DNA from: an uncultured Desulfuromusa sp.
Lineage (GTDB): Bacteria; Desulfobacterota; Desulfuromonadia; Desulfuromonadales; Geopsychrobacteraceae
Reading direction: 5' to 3'
NCBI RefSeq assembly: GCF_963675815.1
Contig: NZ_OY776574.1
Coordinates: forward strand, 1,358,001 to 1,422,000
DNA length: 64,000 nt
This document shows, one piece after another, positions 57,344 through 64,000 of this stretch. Under the pieces are notes generated by a model. That model was not told where the DNA came from. It did not search any database and saw only the letters and a program-made list of their open reading frames with translations. The position numbers were made by a program, and so were the translations under genes. The number at the start of each line of letters is the position of its first letter. Positions within the stretch are counted from its first letter, which is position 1.

Positions 57344-59429
57344 AGAGACGGCCTCGCTGTTGGGCTGCCAGACGTTGTTCACTGGCCATGAGTTCACGCT
57401 GAACGACTGCTGCCACATCTTCGGCACTCTGACCCGGAGCCTGATGAATTTCTATTTTGGGGTTACTGTGAATAACGTTACTACGCGAGGCAGGGGAAAC
57501 CCGAGGCAGCACGGAACGTGAAGATGCAGGAGAATCTGAACGCATTCTTCCCGCAGCAACAGCGGCTCCAACTTCTGCTCCTTTTGATGAGCCAAAACCA
57601 AAAAGCTTACCAATAAAGCCACCAACGGAAGTCACTTTGTCCCAGATGGTATCGATCAACACCTGGAAGGGTTCCCAGTTTTTATACAAGGCAATACCAC
57701 CGGCAATCAGCGCACCAACTCCGGCAACGATCAAACCAATCGGGTTAGCCGTTAAGGCCACGTTCCAGGCCCACTGTGCCGCTGTCAAGATACCGGTTCC
57801 GACAGCAGCAGCTTTTTGAGCTACGGCGGCACCGATAAGCTGGACTTTTTGAGCGGCCAGCAGAAGATTTGTTTTGGCAGTTCCGGAACGGAAGAAATCA
57901 AAGACGCCTTTCGTAATCTGAATCCCATCAGAGAAGAAGGTCAAAGCATAGCGGCCACCAATCATGGCAGCGTTCAACAACACAATACCAGCCGTTGCCC
58001 CAACGATAACTTTCGTTGTCCCAGGGAACTTTTCTGTCATCTCAGCGACACCATTCACAACCGAGCCGATCGGTTGCAGCACAGCGTTGACACCGGGCAA
58101 CAGGGCAGATCCCAAAGCAATAGCAAGGCCTCTGGTTTGCTGACCGGCTAAATCTACCTGACCGGAATAGGAATCGAGAAACTTCTGATATTTTTCATCG
58201 ACCACACCGGCGGATTCGTCGCGAACTTCTTGATAACCGGCCTTAAGCTTCTTGAGATTATTAAGGAGCAGAGCAACACCTGACCCCTCATCCCCGAAGG
58301 CCTTTTGTAAGGCATCGGCTTTTTCATCCGGATCATCGAACATCGCCATCGATTCTTCCAGGTTGCCGAGGGTATCAATCAGGTTGAGCGAGCCATCGGC
58401 ATTACGCTCCATCGAGAAACCAAACTCATCAGCGGCCGTCGTCATCTGCCTGAGCATGGCATTAAACGCTGTACCAGCCGTTCCACCCTGAAGACCAGCA
58501 CTGTTGAACTGACCTAACACCGCAGCCGTTTGTTCCAGGTCGACATTATATTTGATCGCCCCTTTGGCACCCTGCTTGAAGGATTCACCCAGTTGATTAA
58601 AATCGCGTAGCTGATATTTCAATTGGGTTTTGGTCAGAACATCACCAATACGGCCAATCTTTTCGGTGGCACTTCCAGCCAGACTATCAGCCATATTGTT
58701 GAAGACCACACCAACAACTTCACCAACCCCTTCAGCGGCTCCGTTGGTGACCTTGGCGACTTTGGCCACAATCTCGGTACCAGCGCGGCTGGTTGCGGCA
58801 TCGAGCCCGGCACTGTTCAGGGCATAATTGATATTGAGCAGGTCGGTCTGGTCGCCCAGCTTGTGACGTGAAAACTCCAGAACCTGTTTATTGGCTGCCT
58901 CAAGATCGGCATCTGACACCATCGTACCCAGGCGGGTTTTTGCTCGATCATAATCGAGAGCACCACCCAAACCGGCACCCATGGCATAAATACTGCCGAC
59001 AGCGCCAACCATCTGGCCGCGCATCTGACCGCGAATATTTTTATTGCGAACCAGCTTCTGCTGCCGATCAACGGCCCGGTTGGCCAGATTCATTTCCTTG
59101 GTTAACCGCTGTTGTTCCCGAGCCAGGCGACCGATATCGATACCGTATTCTTTCGCCTTCGTTGCAGCTTGCTGATATTTCTTCATCGTTGCACCGATTT
59201 TGACATTCATCTCATCGGCACTGTGCAAGCCATCTTTTTTGGCTGCTTGAAGCTTCAGCAGTTCTGATCTATACTTAGAGACATCATCAACCAGCGAAGA
59301 ACCAATTTTAATCTGTTTCAGTTGCTTCTCACTGGCTCTGGCTTTTTGCTCCAAGGTTTTAAACGCGCTGCCGACAGTCGCAGAAAGAGTGCCGCCAATG
59401 ACCACCCCAAGTGCCAACGACTTATCCAT
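57336..59429 (-). CDS. Phage tail tape measure protein
   Basis: A 697-residue gpT-like protein. The N-terminal 170 residues form a coiled coil (FKTLEQKARASEKQLKQIKI; REQQRLTKEMNLANRAVDRQ). Next is the TP901-type core with ALDYDRAKTRLGTMVSDADL and FNSAGLQGGTAGTAFNAMLR. Hydrophobic helices (IVGATAGIVLLNAAMIGG; WNVALTANPIGLIVAGVGAL) follow, and the C-terminus has HSNPKIEIHQAPGQSAEDVA. Its length sets the tail length, so a fairly short tail is expected. AGGGAGGA precedes the start. Confidence 0.93.
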   Translation of the reverse strand: MDKSLALGVVIGGTLSATVGSAFKTLEQKARASEKQLKQIKIGSSLVDDVSKYRSELLKLQAAKKDGLHSADEMNVKIGATMKKYQQAATKAKEYGIDIGRLAREQQRLTKEMNLANRAVDRQQKLVRNKNIRGQMRGQMVGAVGSIYAMGAGLGGALDYDRAKTRLGTMVSDADLEAANKQVLEFSRHKLGDQTDLLNINYALNSAGLDAATSRAGTEIVAKVAKVTNGAAEGVGEVVGVVFNNMADSLAGSATEKIGRIGDVLTKTQLKYQLRDFNQLGESFKQGAKGAIKYNVDLEQTAAVLGQFNSAGLQGGTAGTAFNAMLRQMTTAADEFGFSMERNADGSLNLIDTLGNLEESMAMFDDPDEKADALQKAFGDEGSGVALLLNNLKKLKAGYQEVRDESAGVVDEKYQKFLDSYSGQVDLAGQQTRGLAIALGSALLPGVNAVLQPIGSVVNGVAEMTEKFPGTTKVIVGATAGIVLLNAAMIGGRYALTFFSDGIQITKGVFDFFRSGTAKTNLLLAAQKVQLIGAAVAQKAAAVGTGILTAAQWAWNVALTANPIGLIVAGVGALIAGGIALYKNWEPFQVLIDTIWDKVTSVGGFIGKLFGFGSSKGAEVGAAVAAGRMRSDSPASSRSVLPRVSPASRSNVIHSNPKIEIHQAPGQSAEDVAAVVQRELMASEQRLAAQQRGRLYD

Positions 59430-59614
59430 AAAGGATTCCTCCCTGGAGCAAACCTTGAAGTTTTTGTTGGTTTTTGTGTCTCACCTGACAACCTTCTTTC
59501 TCTGTTATTCTCAAGATATCGGCTTTGTTGCGTCACTGATCGGTGCCGTTGCTACCGGCTGGATCATCATGCTGATTTTCTCCGTTGTTTTTCTTTTCTG
59601 TGCCCCTGTTCTTG

Positions 59615-59979
59615 CTATTGTCTGGGCAGCACTTCGAGCCATTTCTGCAGATCGTCAATCTGCAGATCTAACAGCTCGTTAAGTCCCCATCCCGTATGGG
59701 ATGCCAGGGCGACTATTCCTTCTCTGATTTCTCTTTCCGACGGGACAAAAAACCGCTATACACCTTTTGCACCTCACCGTAATCCGCCATATCAAGCTCT
59801 TCGATAACTTCCAGCTGAACTTCACACAGGTTAGCGAACAACTTGATTTCCATTTCTGCGTTTGATTCACAGCCTTTTTGTGCGGTGACCTGATCACGGG
59901 CTTTACCCCGACGCATTTCAAGTTGGGTTATTTCTTCACCATCGACAGTGACCGGATAATCCAAAACAATTGTTCTCAT
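59615..59979 (-). CDS. Tail assembly chaperone gpE+E' made by -1 frameshift
   Basis: In the -1 frame after codon 78 of gpE there is an open 43-codon extension with HTGWGLNELLDLQIDDLQKW, a sequence typical of P2 GpE'. The product would be 121 residues. In P2 and many tailed phages, E and E+E' are both needed for loading the tape measure. The slippery site is at 59746-59752. The combination of known phage position, motif and slippery site makes this strongly supported. Confidence 0.85.
59713..59979 (-). CDS. Phage tail assembly protein E
   Basis: An 88-residue gpE (PF10109)-like protein: IVLDYPVTVDGEEITQLEMR, MRRGKARDQVTAQ, EVIEELDMADYGEVQKVYSG. ATG 59979 has GAGG 7 nt upstream; a start at 60000 is unlikely. 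It is the zero-frame product of the frameshift pair and precedes the tape measure gene as in P2. Confidence 0.9.
   Translation of the reverse strand: MRTIVLDYPVTVDGEEITQLEMRRGKARDQVTAQKGCESNAEMEIKLFANLCEVQLEVIEELDMADYGEVQKVYSGFLSRRKEKSEKE
59746..59752 (-). other. Slippery heptamer T TTT TTG for -1 ribosomal frameshift
   Basis: On the minus strand, TTT and TTG are codons 77 and 78 of gpE, preceded by T. This is the canonical X XXY YYZ form and the same T6G sequence used by P2 gpE. The -1 frame is open before and after the heptamer up to 59615. Confidence 0.85.
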
Positions 59980-60033
59980 TTGTAACCTCTTTAAAGTCAC
60001 GCAGCAGTCACCCGCCCCGCGCTGAATCTAATG

Positions 60034-60537
60034 TTAAATACCAATCGCTGCCCGCTGATCAGCCAGCTGGTCAGTGCCATCGATAATGCGGATCATGTTC
60101 TCGACATCGATCTCATGCACAACAGCGCCATCGATTGACTGTTTGAAATATGTCAGCTCCCACTTCAACTTGACCGCCCCTTTATCGCCAGGTTTCCAGC
60201 TCCCCTGGTCAATCTCGGTCAAGGTGCCGCGCATATTGATCAACACCGGAACAATGGTTCCATCACGATCAATCGCGCCCCGGCCAGTCAGTGGATGATT
60301 ACTGCCCTTGGTCAAACCAAACAGTTTGAACAATTGAGCATCGTAACTTTGCAGGGTTGCTGAAGCTTCCAGCGGTTCCATTCCCATGTCATGTTTGGCT
60401 TCGGTATCCATGCCGCCAGCGCGGAAACCCTCGGTTTTGATAGTCAATTTTGGCGGGGTAAACTCTTCAATCTTTCCAGCCTGGCCGCGACCATCAACGA
60501 ACAGGTTCAGGTTTTTTAAAATATCTGCTTGTGCCAT
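60034..60537 (-). CDS. Phage major tail tube protein FII
   Basis: A 167-residue protein matching P2 gpFII: NLNLFVDGRGQAGKIEEFTP, GMDTEAKHDMGMEPLEASAT, and LKWELTYFKQSIDGAVVHEI. It forms the inner tail tube that the sheath surrounds. Confidence 0.94.
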   Translation of the reverse strand: MAQADILKNLNLFVDGRGQAGKIEEFTPPKLTIKTEGFRAGGMDTEAKHDMGMEPLEASATLQSYDAQLFKLFGLTKGSNHPLTGRGAIDRDGTIVPVLINMRGTLTEIDQGSWKPGDKGAVKLKWELTYFKQSIDGAVVHEIDVENMIRIIDGTDQLADQRAAIGI

Positions 60538-60582
60538 CAGTGAATTCCTCCCGTAGGGGCGCTGCTTGCCGCGCCCATTCTC

Positions 60583-61779
60583 TTAGCCGAAGATTGCTTC
60601 AACGGTATAATCGTTATTGATTTGCGCAGCAAAGGTGACCCGTTCAGCGACACCGTAGCGACCATAGTCAAAATTGAAATAAGCTTGCCCGGCATCCATA
60701 GTGTCCTTGGTATTCATTTCAGGATCGAACCAGCATTTGCCACCGCTGATAGCCGGGTTATTGCCCCGCGCCAGATAACGCAGGAAGTTATTGACTCCCT
60801 CGGTCACATCCTCTGCGTAAGTTTTGGTGATGTTGCGATCAACAGCCCACAGATGAGCCCGCAACAGGCTTTCCAGGATCATGTCATCAAGACGGACATG
60901 CGCTTCAAACGCCCACAACGGATCATCACTACAGGTGCGGTTGCCCCAGATGCGAAAACCGTCCTGACGAACGATAGTGGCAACTTCCGCTTCGTTGAGA
61001 AGATTGGCGCGGCAGTTTTGGTCCCAGAGAGTAAAGTCGATATCGCGGGTTGTTCCACCGATACCGTTGATAATGTTGTTGGAAATCGACCACCAGAAAC
61101 CACGGGTGCCATCGGCATCCAGCTTGGCGCGGACACCGGCCACACGGGCAGAGTTGGGGCGATTGACATAGGCCCCGTCGACAAAAACCTTGACGCCGGG
61201 ATCACAAACAAACACGCGCTTGCTGCCAAAATCACCTCGCCAGGTGAGGGCATCAGCATCGACTGTGTCGGGCCCATCAGCATAGATCATCGCTCGTAGT
61301 CGCTCGGCAATACCGATCATTTCTGAAACCACAGGATTGGCCAGATCTCCCGGACGTTGACCGGTAAAACCTGGAACACAAAGGATACGGGGGACAACCC
61401 CGGTGACGGATTCAGCAGCCAGCAGCGCATGCACACCCTGATAAGCTCCGGTTCCGGCATCGATACCACCAACCAGGTTGGTCATGGTGGCTGTCTCGTC
61501 AACACCCTCTTCAACGCGGATCACAACCACCACAGCGCCGCACTGGTCAAAGATATCGTCGATCGCGTCAGGCAGGGTGCCACTGCCGTCACCAACGGTA
61601 TCCAGCAACGCCGCTTCGGTGCGGTTCCCTGCAATCAACACCGGAGTGTTCAGCGGAAAGGCCGTCGCATCGGCATCGGGTGCCGTGCCGATCAGACCGA
61701 TAACGCCGGAGCGCACAACGCTGATCGGGCGCGGCCCGGTATCAAGGGTGAATGCTTCGAGTCCGTGTAAAAAAGCCAT
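60583..61779 (-). CDS. Phage tail sheath protein FI
   Basis: A 398-residue contractile sheath protein: FLHGLEAFTLDTGPRPISVV, SGVIGLIGTAPDADATAFPL, VIRVEEGVDETATMTNLVGG, GFRIWGNRTCSDDPLWAFEA, and the C-terminal YFNFDYGRYGVAERVTFAAQ. It shows that the tail is contractile (myovirus or R-type tailocin). GAGGA precedes the start, embedded in the end of the DUF2635 gene. Confidence 0.95.
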   Translation of the reverse strand: MAFLHGLEAFTLDTGPRPISVVRSGVIGLIGTAPDADATAFPLNTPVLIAGNRTEAALLDTVGDGSGTLPDAIDDIFDQCGAVVVVIRVEEGVDETATMTNLVGGIDAGTGAYQGVHALLAAESVTGVVPRILCVPGFTGQRPGDLANPVVSEMIGIAERLRAMIYADGPDTVDADALTWRGDFGSKRVFVCDPGVKVFVDGAYVNRPNSARVAGVRAKLDADGTRGFWWSISNNIINGIGGTTRDIDFTLWDQNCRANLLNEAEVATIVRQDGFRIWGNRTCSDDPLWAFEAHVRLDDMILESLLRAHLWAVDRNITKTYAEDVTEGVNNFLRYLARGNNPAISGGKCWFDPEMNTKDTMDAGQAYFNFDYGRYGVAERVTFAAQINNDYTVEAIFG

Positions 61780-61782
61780 GGT

Positions 61783-61956
61783 TTAGTCCTCCTGTTTACT
61801 GGGTTTGGTTTTCTCTTTTGTCCCAACCGGCTTGATTTTACCCTGTAACAGCAGGTACTTAGCCTGCTGACCAGAGAGCGATACTTTTTCGTCAGGCTTG
61901 CAGGTCTGGTTGGTCGTTGGATTTATGAGTGGTTTAACGACAATGTACGTGTTCAT
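61783..61956 (-). CDS. DUF2635-like small phage protein (Mu gp38 type)
   Basis: A 57-residue basic protein: MNTYIVVKPL at the N-terminus, SLSGQQAKYLLLQGKIKP in the middle and a Lys-rich end. It resembles the small protein that precedes the sheath gene in Mu (gp38). ATG 61956 is preceded by AAGGAG. The stop overlaps the sheath ribosome site. Confidence 0.75.
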   Translation of the reverse strand: MNTYIVVKPLINPTTNQTCKPDEKVSLSGQQAKYLLLQGKIKPVGTKEKTKPSKQED

Positions 61957-61965
61957 AGATGCTCC

Positions 61966-62181
61966 TTATTCAATTTCTCCGGTATGCTCACCATCTGGAG
62001 CTCCGGACGTTGTTGTCACCACTGCGTTCTGCTGTATTTCTTCGATAATTCCGAGACACATGGCCTCAAGAACATCATCGCGATAACCAAGGACATCCCC
62101 GTTGACGCTGGTCTGTACATGAGTACAAGTGGCAATATGGGCTCGAATTTTCCCGGCCATACTCTCTTTAGTCATTGCCAT
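61966..62181 (-). CDS. Hypothetical phage protein between gpV and DUF2635
   Basis: A 71-residue protein with a helical centre (DDVLEAMCLGIIEEIQQNAV) and a Thr-rich end. I do not recognise it. It starts at the last base of the gpV stop and ends 10 bp before the next gene, so operon structure supports it. It might belong to the tail-tip or baseplate complex. Confidence 0.7.
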   Translation of the reverse strand: MAMTKESMAGKIRAHIATCTHVQTSVNGDVLGYRDDVLEAMCLGIIEEIQQNAVVTTTSGAPDGEHTGEIE

Positions 62182-62705
62182 CAGAACGATTCCTTAACCG
62201 TTGGTGATATATGAGGATGAGGCATACCGGTAAAGCTGCAAAGACAGTCGCCTTGCACCGATCCTTTAACCCCGCCGCCGTCTTTACCGATTATTTCCAC
62301 CGTGTCCTTGCCGATGACTGTGACCTTTCCTTCAGCAGAGACCGTCAATGCCCCGGAGTCGCGGTGATGTTCAACAAAACTGCCATTGGCAAACGTGATT
62401 TTCCGTATATTCTCATCAGCTGCCGGGGCCGGATGATCCGTGCAATAAATAGCCGGGAGAACAATCCCACGAGCCGGATCACCACCGGGAGACAACACCA
62501 TCACTTGTTCCCTTGGTTCCGGAGCCCACCAGTCCCGATCATTACCAGCCCGCCCAGTAAACCAGGGGAGCCAGTCTGTTTTCATGGAGCCACAGTCAAT
62601 CCGTACCCGGGCTTTTTCTGCATCAAGTTCAGCCACAGTGCCAACCATCAACAAACTTTCTATCATCCGCTCCAATGCGGCTATGCGTTGTTGCAAATCA
62701 ATCAT
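62181..62705 (-). CDS. Phage baseplate spike protein V
   Basis: A 174-residue gpV-like protein: RIAALERMIESLLMVGTVAE, an OB domain (KARVRIDCGSMKTDWLPWFT; VMVLSPGGDPARGIVLPAIY) and a beta-helical tip (KVTVIGKDTVEIIGKDG). The end GMPHPHISPTV carries an H-x-H arrangement, reminiscent of the metal-binding tip in P2 spikes. It pierces the host outer membrane. Confidence 0.92.
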   Translation of the reverse strand: MIDLQQRIAALERMIESLLMVGTVAELDAEKARVRIDCGSMKTDWLPWFTGRAGNDRDWWAPEPREQVMVLSPGGDPARGIVLPAIYCTDHPAPAADENIRKITFANGSFVEHHRDSGALTVSAEGKVTVIGKDTVEIIGKDGGGVKGSVQGDCLCSFTGMPHPHISPTVKESF

Positions 62706-63224
62706 TTACGGTAACTCCGAAATCAGGTGATAATCTTCGGCATGAGCAAGACCAATGTTGGGAGCAATTCCCAGATAGATTTCAGTCGGGGTGATTCCTT
62801 CACCATTCCAGATCGATTCACCCACACGGATTTCATGGGTCCACTCGACCACCCAGACGACATAGCCCATCAGCTCCGGCTTGAATTCATCAGGAGCGAC
62901 CCTGGTTATTTTTCCCGGACCGCACGGCTGGCCAAAGCGACCGGCTTCAAAAATCTTAAGAGACACTGCAACCGCCAGATTTGCGGCATCGAGCTTGGCC
63001 CTTGAGCTGCGCTGTAAAACGATGTAGGCGCTGAATCGGGCCGTAAATGCCAGCTCTCCCGTGCCGGGATCGTCTTCCGGGGAAAGCTCAGATAGCTCGA
63101 TCAACACCGCAGGACTGACAATCTTTTTTGCCAGTTCCGGATATTTTTCACAGGTCGGCAGTTCGGCAACTGTAAAGGCTTCTCTGAGCGTTGTTTCGAT
63201 AGCGTTGTGTAGATCAGTCGTCAT
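62706..63224 (-). CDS. Phage tail terminator-like protein (gp37/DUF1834 or U type)
   Basis: A 172-residue protein: CEKYPELAKKIVSPAVLIEL, FTARFSAYIVLQRSSRAKLD, VVWVVEWTHEIRVG. It looks like tail-completion/terminator proteins placed before the sheath in Mu-like phages, or after Z in lambda-like ones. The exact family is uncertain. It overlaps the Z-like gene by 4 bp. Confidence 0.7.
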   Translation of the reverse strand: MTTDLHNAIETTLREAFTVAELPTCEKYPELAKKIVSPAVLIELSELSPEDDPGTGELAFTARFSAYIVLQRSSRAKLDAANLAVAVSLKIFEAGRFGQPCGPGKITRVAPDEFKPELMGYVVWVVEWTHEIRVGESIWNGEGITPTEIYLGIAPNIGLAHAEDYHLISELP

Positions 63225-63763
63225 TTGTACCAGCCCATTTCAAATTTCAATTCATGTTCAAAAATCTCCGCCAGTTTCAGTTCAGCGGGGCGCTCATATT
63301 TTTCAAGAAGTTGTTCCATTTCTTCTGCAATCGGCAATTGCATCTTGATTACGGGGAAGCGTCTTTTATCTTTCCTTTTCCAAACCTTTGGCGCATCACC
63401 AAAAACATTGACAAAAAATGCCTTGTCAAAAAAATGCTGATACACCCGCGTCCCTTTCATGCGTCTGGTCTGCCTGGGCTTACCCAGCAAATGAGCATCA
63501 ATAGGATTCACTCCGATCCAGATATTGGCCCAGAGGGTTTTCCCTTCACGGTAAATATGATGCTTAAATCTGCTCTTAATCGCTTTTTGACGAATACCTG
63601 CTACAGTTGCCAACTCTCTTGCCAACTGCGTTTGCAACCAACGTCGTAACCTACGAATTGCCCGGGTTTTGGCTTTATCGATCTGGGTAATCGTTGCCCC
63701 CAAATCAGCAGTCAATTGTTCAACGCTGTGATTAAAATCGATCCCGACCGTTGGCTGACTCAT
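63221..63763 (-). CDS. Phage minor tail protein Z-like
   Basis: A 180-residue basic protein. The pattern AKTRAIRRLRRWLQTQLARE, IRQKAIKSRF, and the Arg/Lys-rich centre resemble the minor tail protein Z / tail-completion family (PF06763). It joins head and tail in related phages. It overlaps both neighbours by 4 bp. Confidence 0.72.
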   Translation of the reverse strand: MSQPTVGIDFNHSVEQLTADLGATITQIDKAKTRAIRRLRRWLQTQLARELATVAGIRQKAIKSRFKHHIYREGKTLWANIWIGVNPIDAHLLGKPRQTRRMKGTRVYQHFFDKAFFVNVFGDAPKVWKRKDKRRFPVIKMQLPIAEEMEQLLEKYERPAELKLAEIFEHELKFEMGWYK

Positions 63764-64000
63764 TGCTCATTCACCCGGATCTCTGTAAATTGGTTCTTAC
63801 GCCGGATTGGCTCGGCAAAGACCAGATATTCTGAACCATCCTCACAGGTTAAAAGTGCCCCCTCCCCGATCAGTTCAGCATCTTCCGGCAAGCACAGAAA
63901 AACCGGCTGGCCAATCGCACCGGGCATTGATCCCAGGGCGGTGTCATCTACTCCGTCGTCAAAGATCATGGGGCGGGTAAAGACCGAGCCTTCAGGTGTT
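63760..64000 (-). CDS. Phage head-tail connector-like protein, 5' end beyond the right edge
   Basis: The frame stays open to the window edge, adding TPEGSVFTRP before the ATG at 63969, so the real start is probably outside. The visible sequence has PMIFDDGVDDTALGSMPG, GQPVFLCLPEDAELIGEG and LVFAEPIRRKNQFTEIRV, typical in style of small head-tail joining proteins. The family is not certain. It is the first gene seen of the tail operon. Confidence 0.55.
   Translation of the reverse strand, partial: TPEGSVFTRPMIFDDGVDDTALGSMPGAIGQPVFLCLPEDAELIGEGALLTCEDGSEYLVFAEPIRRKNQFTEIRVNEQ

Overview
The window looks like a chromosomal stretch of an anaerobic or microaerophilic Gram-negative bacterium. The likeliest group is the old Deltaproteobacteria, Desulfuromonadales/Geobacter-Pelobacter type. 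This rests on gene content: indolepyruvate:ferredoxin oxidoreductase with a branched-chain-type ABC importer and phenylacetate-CoA ligase, very large hybrid kinases, YajQ, RimO, DUF445, DUF815 and LolA. It is an inference; no rRNA or species marker is present.

Bases 1-8400 hold an aromatic amino-acid / arylpyruvate module on the minus strand (livH, iorA, iorB, livM, livG, and a livF-paaK in-frame fusion). A TrpR-like repressor gene lies divergently upstream, with a trp-operator-like palindrome at its own start. Two related intergenic repeat elements sit inside this operon. A frameshifted zinc-ribbon gene runs off the left edge. Bases 8400-18400 are a signalling island: a stand-alone receiver, two giant hybrid histidine kinases with Hpt domains, and an HD-GYP response regulator. 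Bases 18770-21580 carry an ABC importer of the TrpXYZ type (putative tryptophan/tyrosine uptake).

Bases 21800-36900 are mostly housekeeping and transport genes on the plus strand: GlxA-type regulator, CDF metal exporter, flavodoxin-like reductase, a ModF-like tandem ATPase (minus), LolA, YajQ, RimO, NusG-domain-II protein, Gx transporter family protein, sugar nucleotidyltransferase, DUF445, DUF815 ATPase, MsrA, and a polar amino-acid ABC importer without its ATPase. Bases 36970-42900 are a Ugp-type glycerol-phosphate importer (ugpC divergent from ugpBAE) that continues into an sn-glycerol-1-phosphate dehydrogenase gene. A periplasmic rhodanese, a YjdF-family membrane protein and RNase R follow, then tRNA-Pro(CGG) with a strong terminator.

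From 47020 to the right edge, everything on the minus strand is the tail, fibre and lysis half of a P2-like contractile-tail prophage (or tailocin). Transcription runs right to left: edge gene, minor tail Z-like, terminator-like, V, unknown, DUF2635, sheath FI, tube FII, E/E' (with a T TTT TTG slippery heptamer), tape measure, U, X, D, W, J, I, fibre H, assembly-like DUF4376. Then comes an unusual accessory block with a secreted Fn3 protein, a small membrane protein, an Fn3/B-repeat protein and an SGNH-hydrolase fibre with 14-residue repeats. It ends with DUF5675 and a three-TM holin. Head genes and an integrase would lie beyond the right edge if they exist. The most unusual items are the LivF-PaaK fusion with a retained internal start, the TrpR/operator arrangement, and the SGNH repeat fibre.
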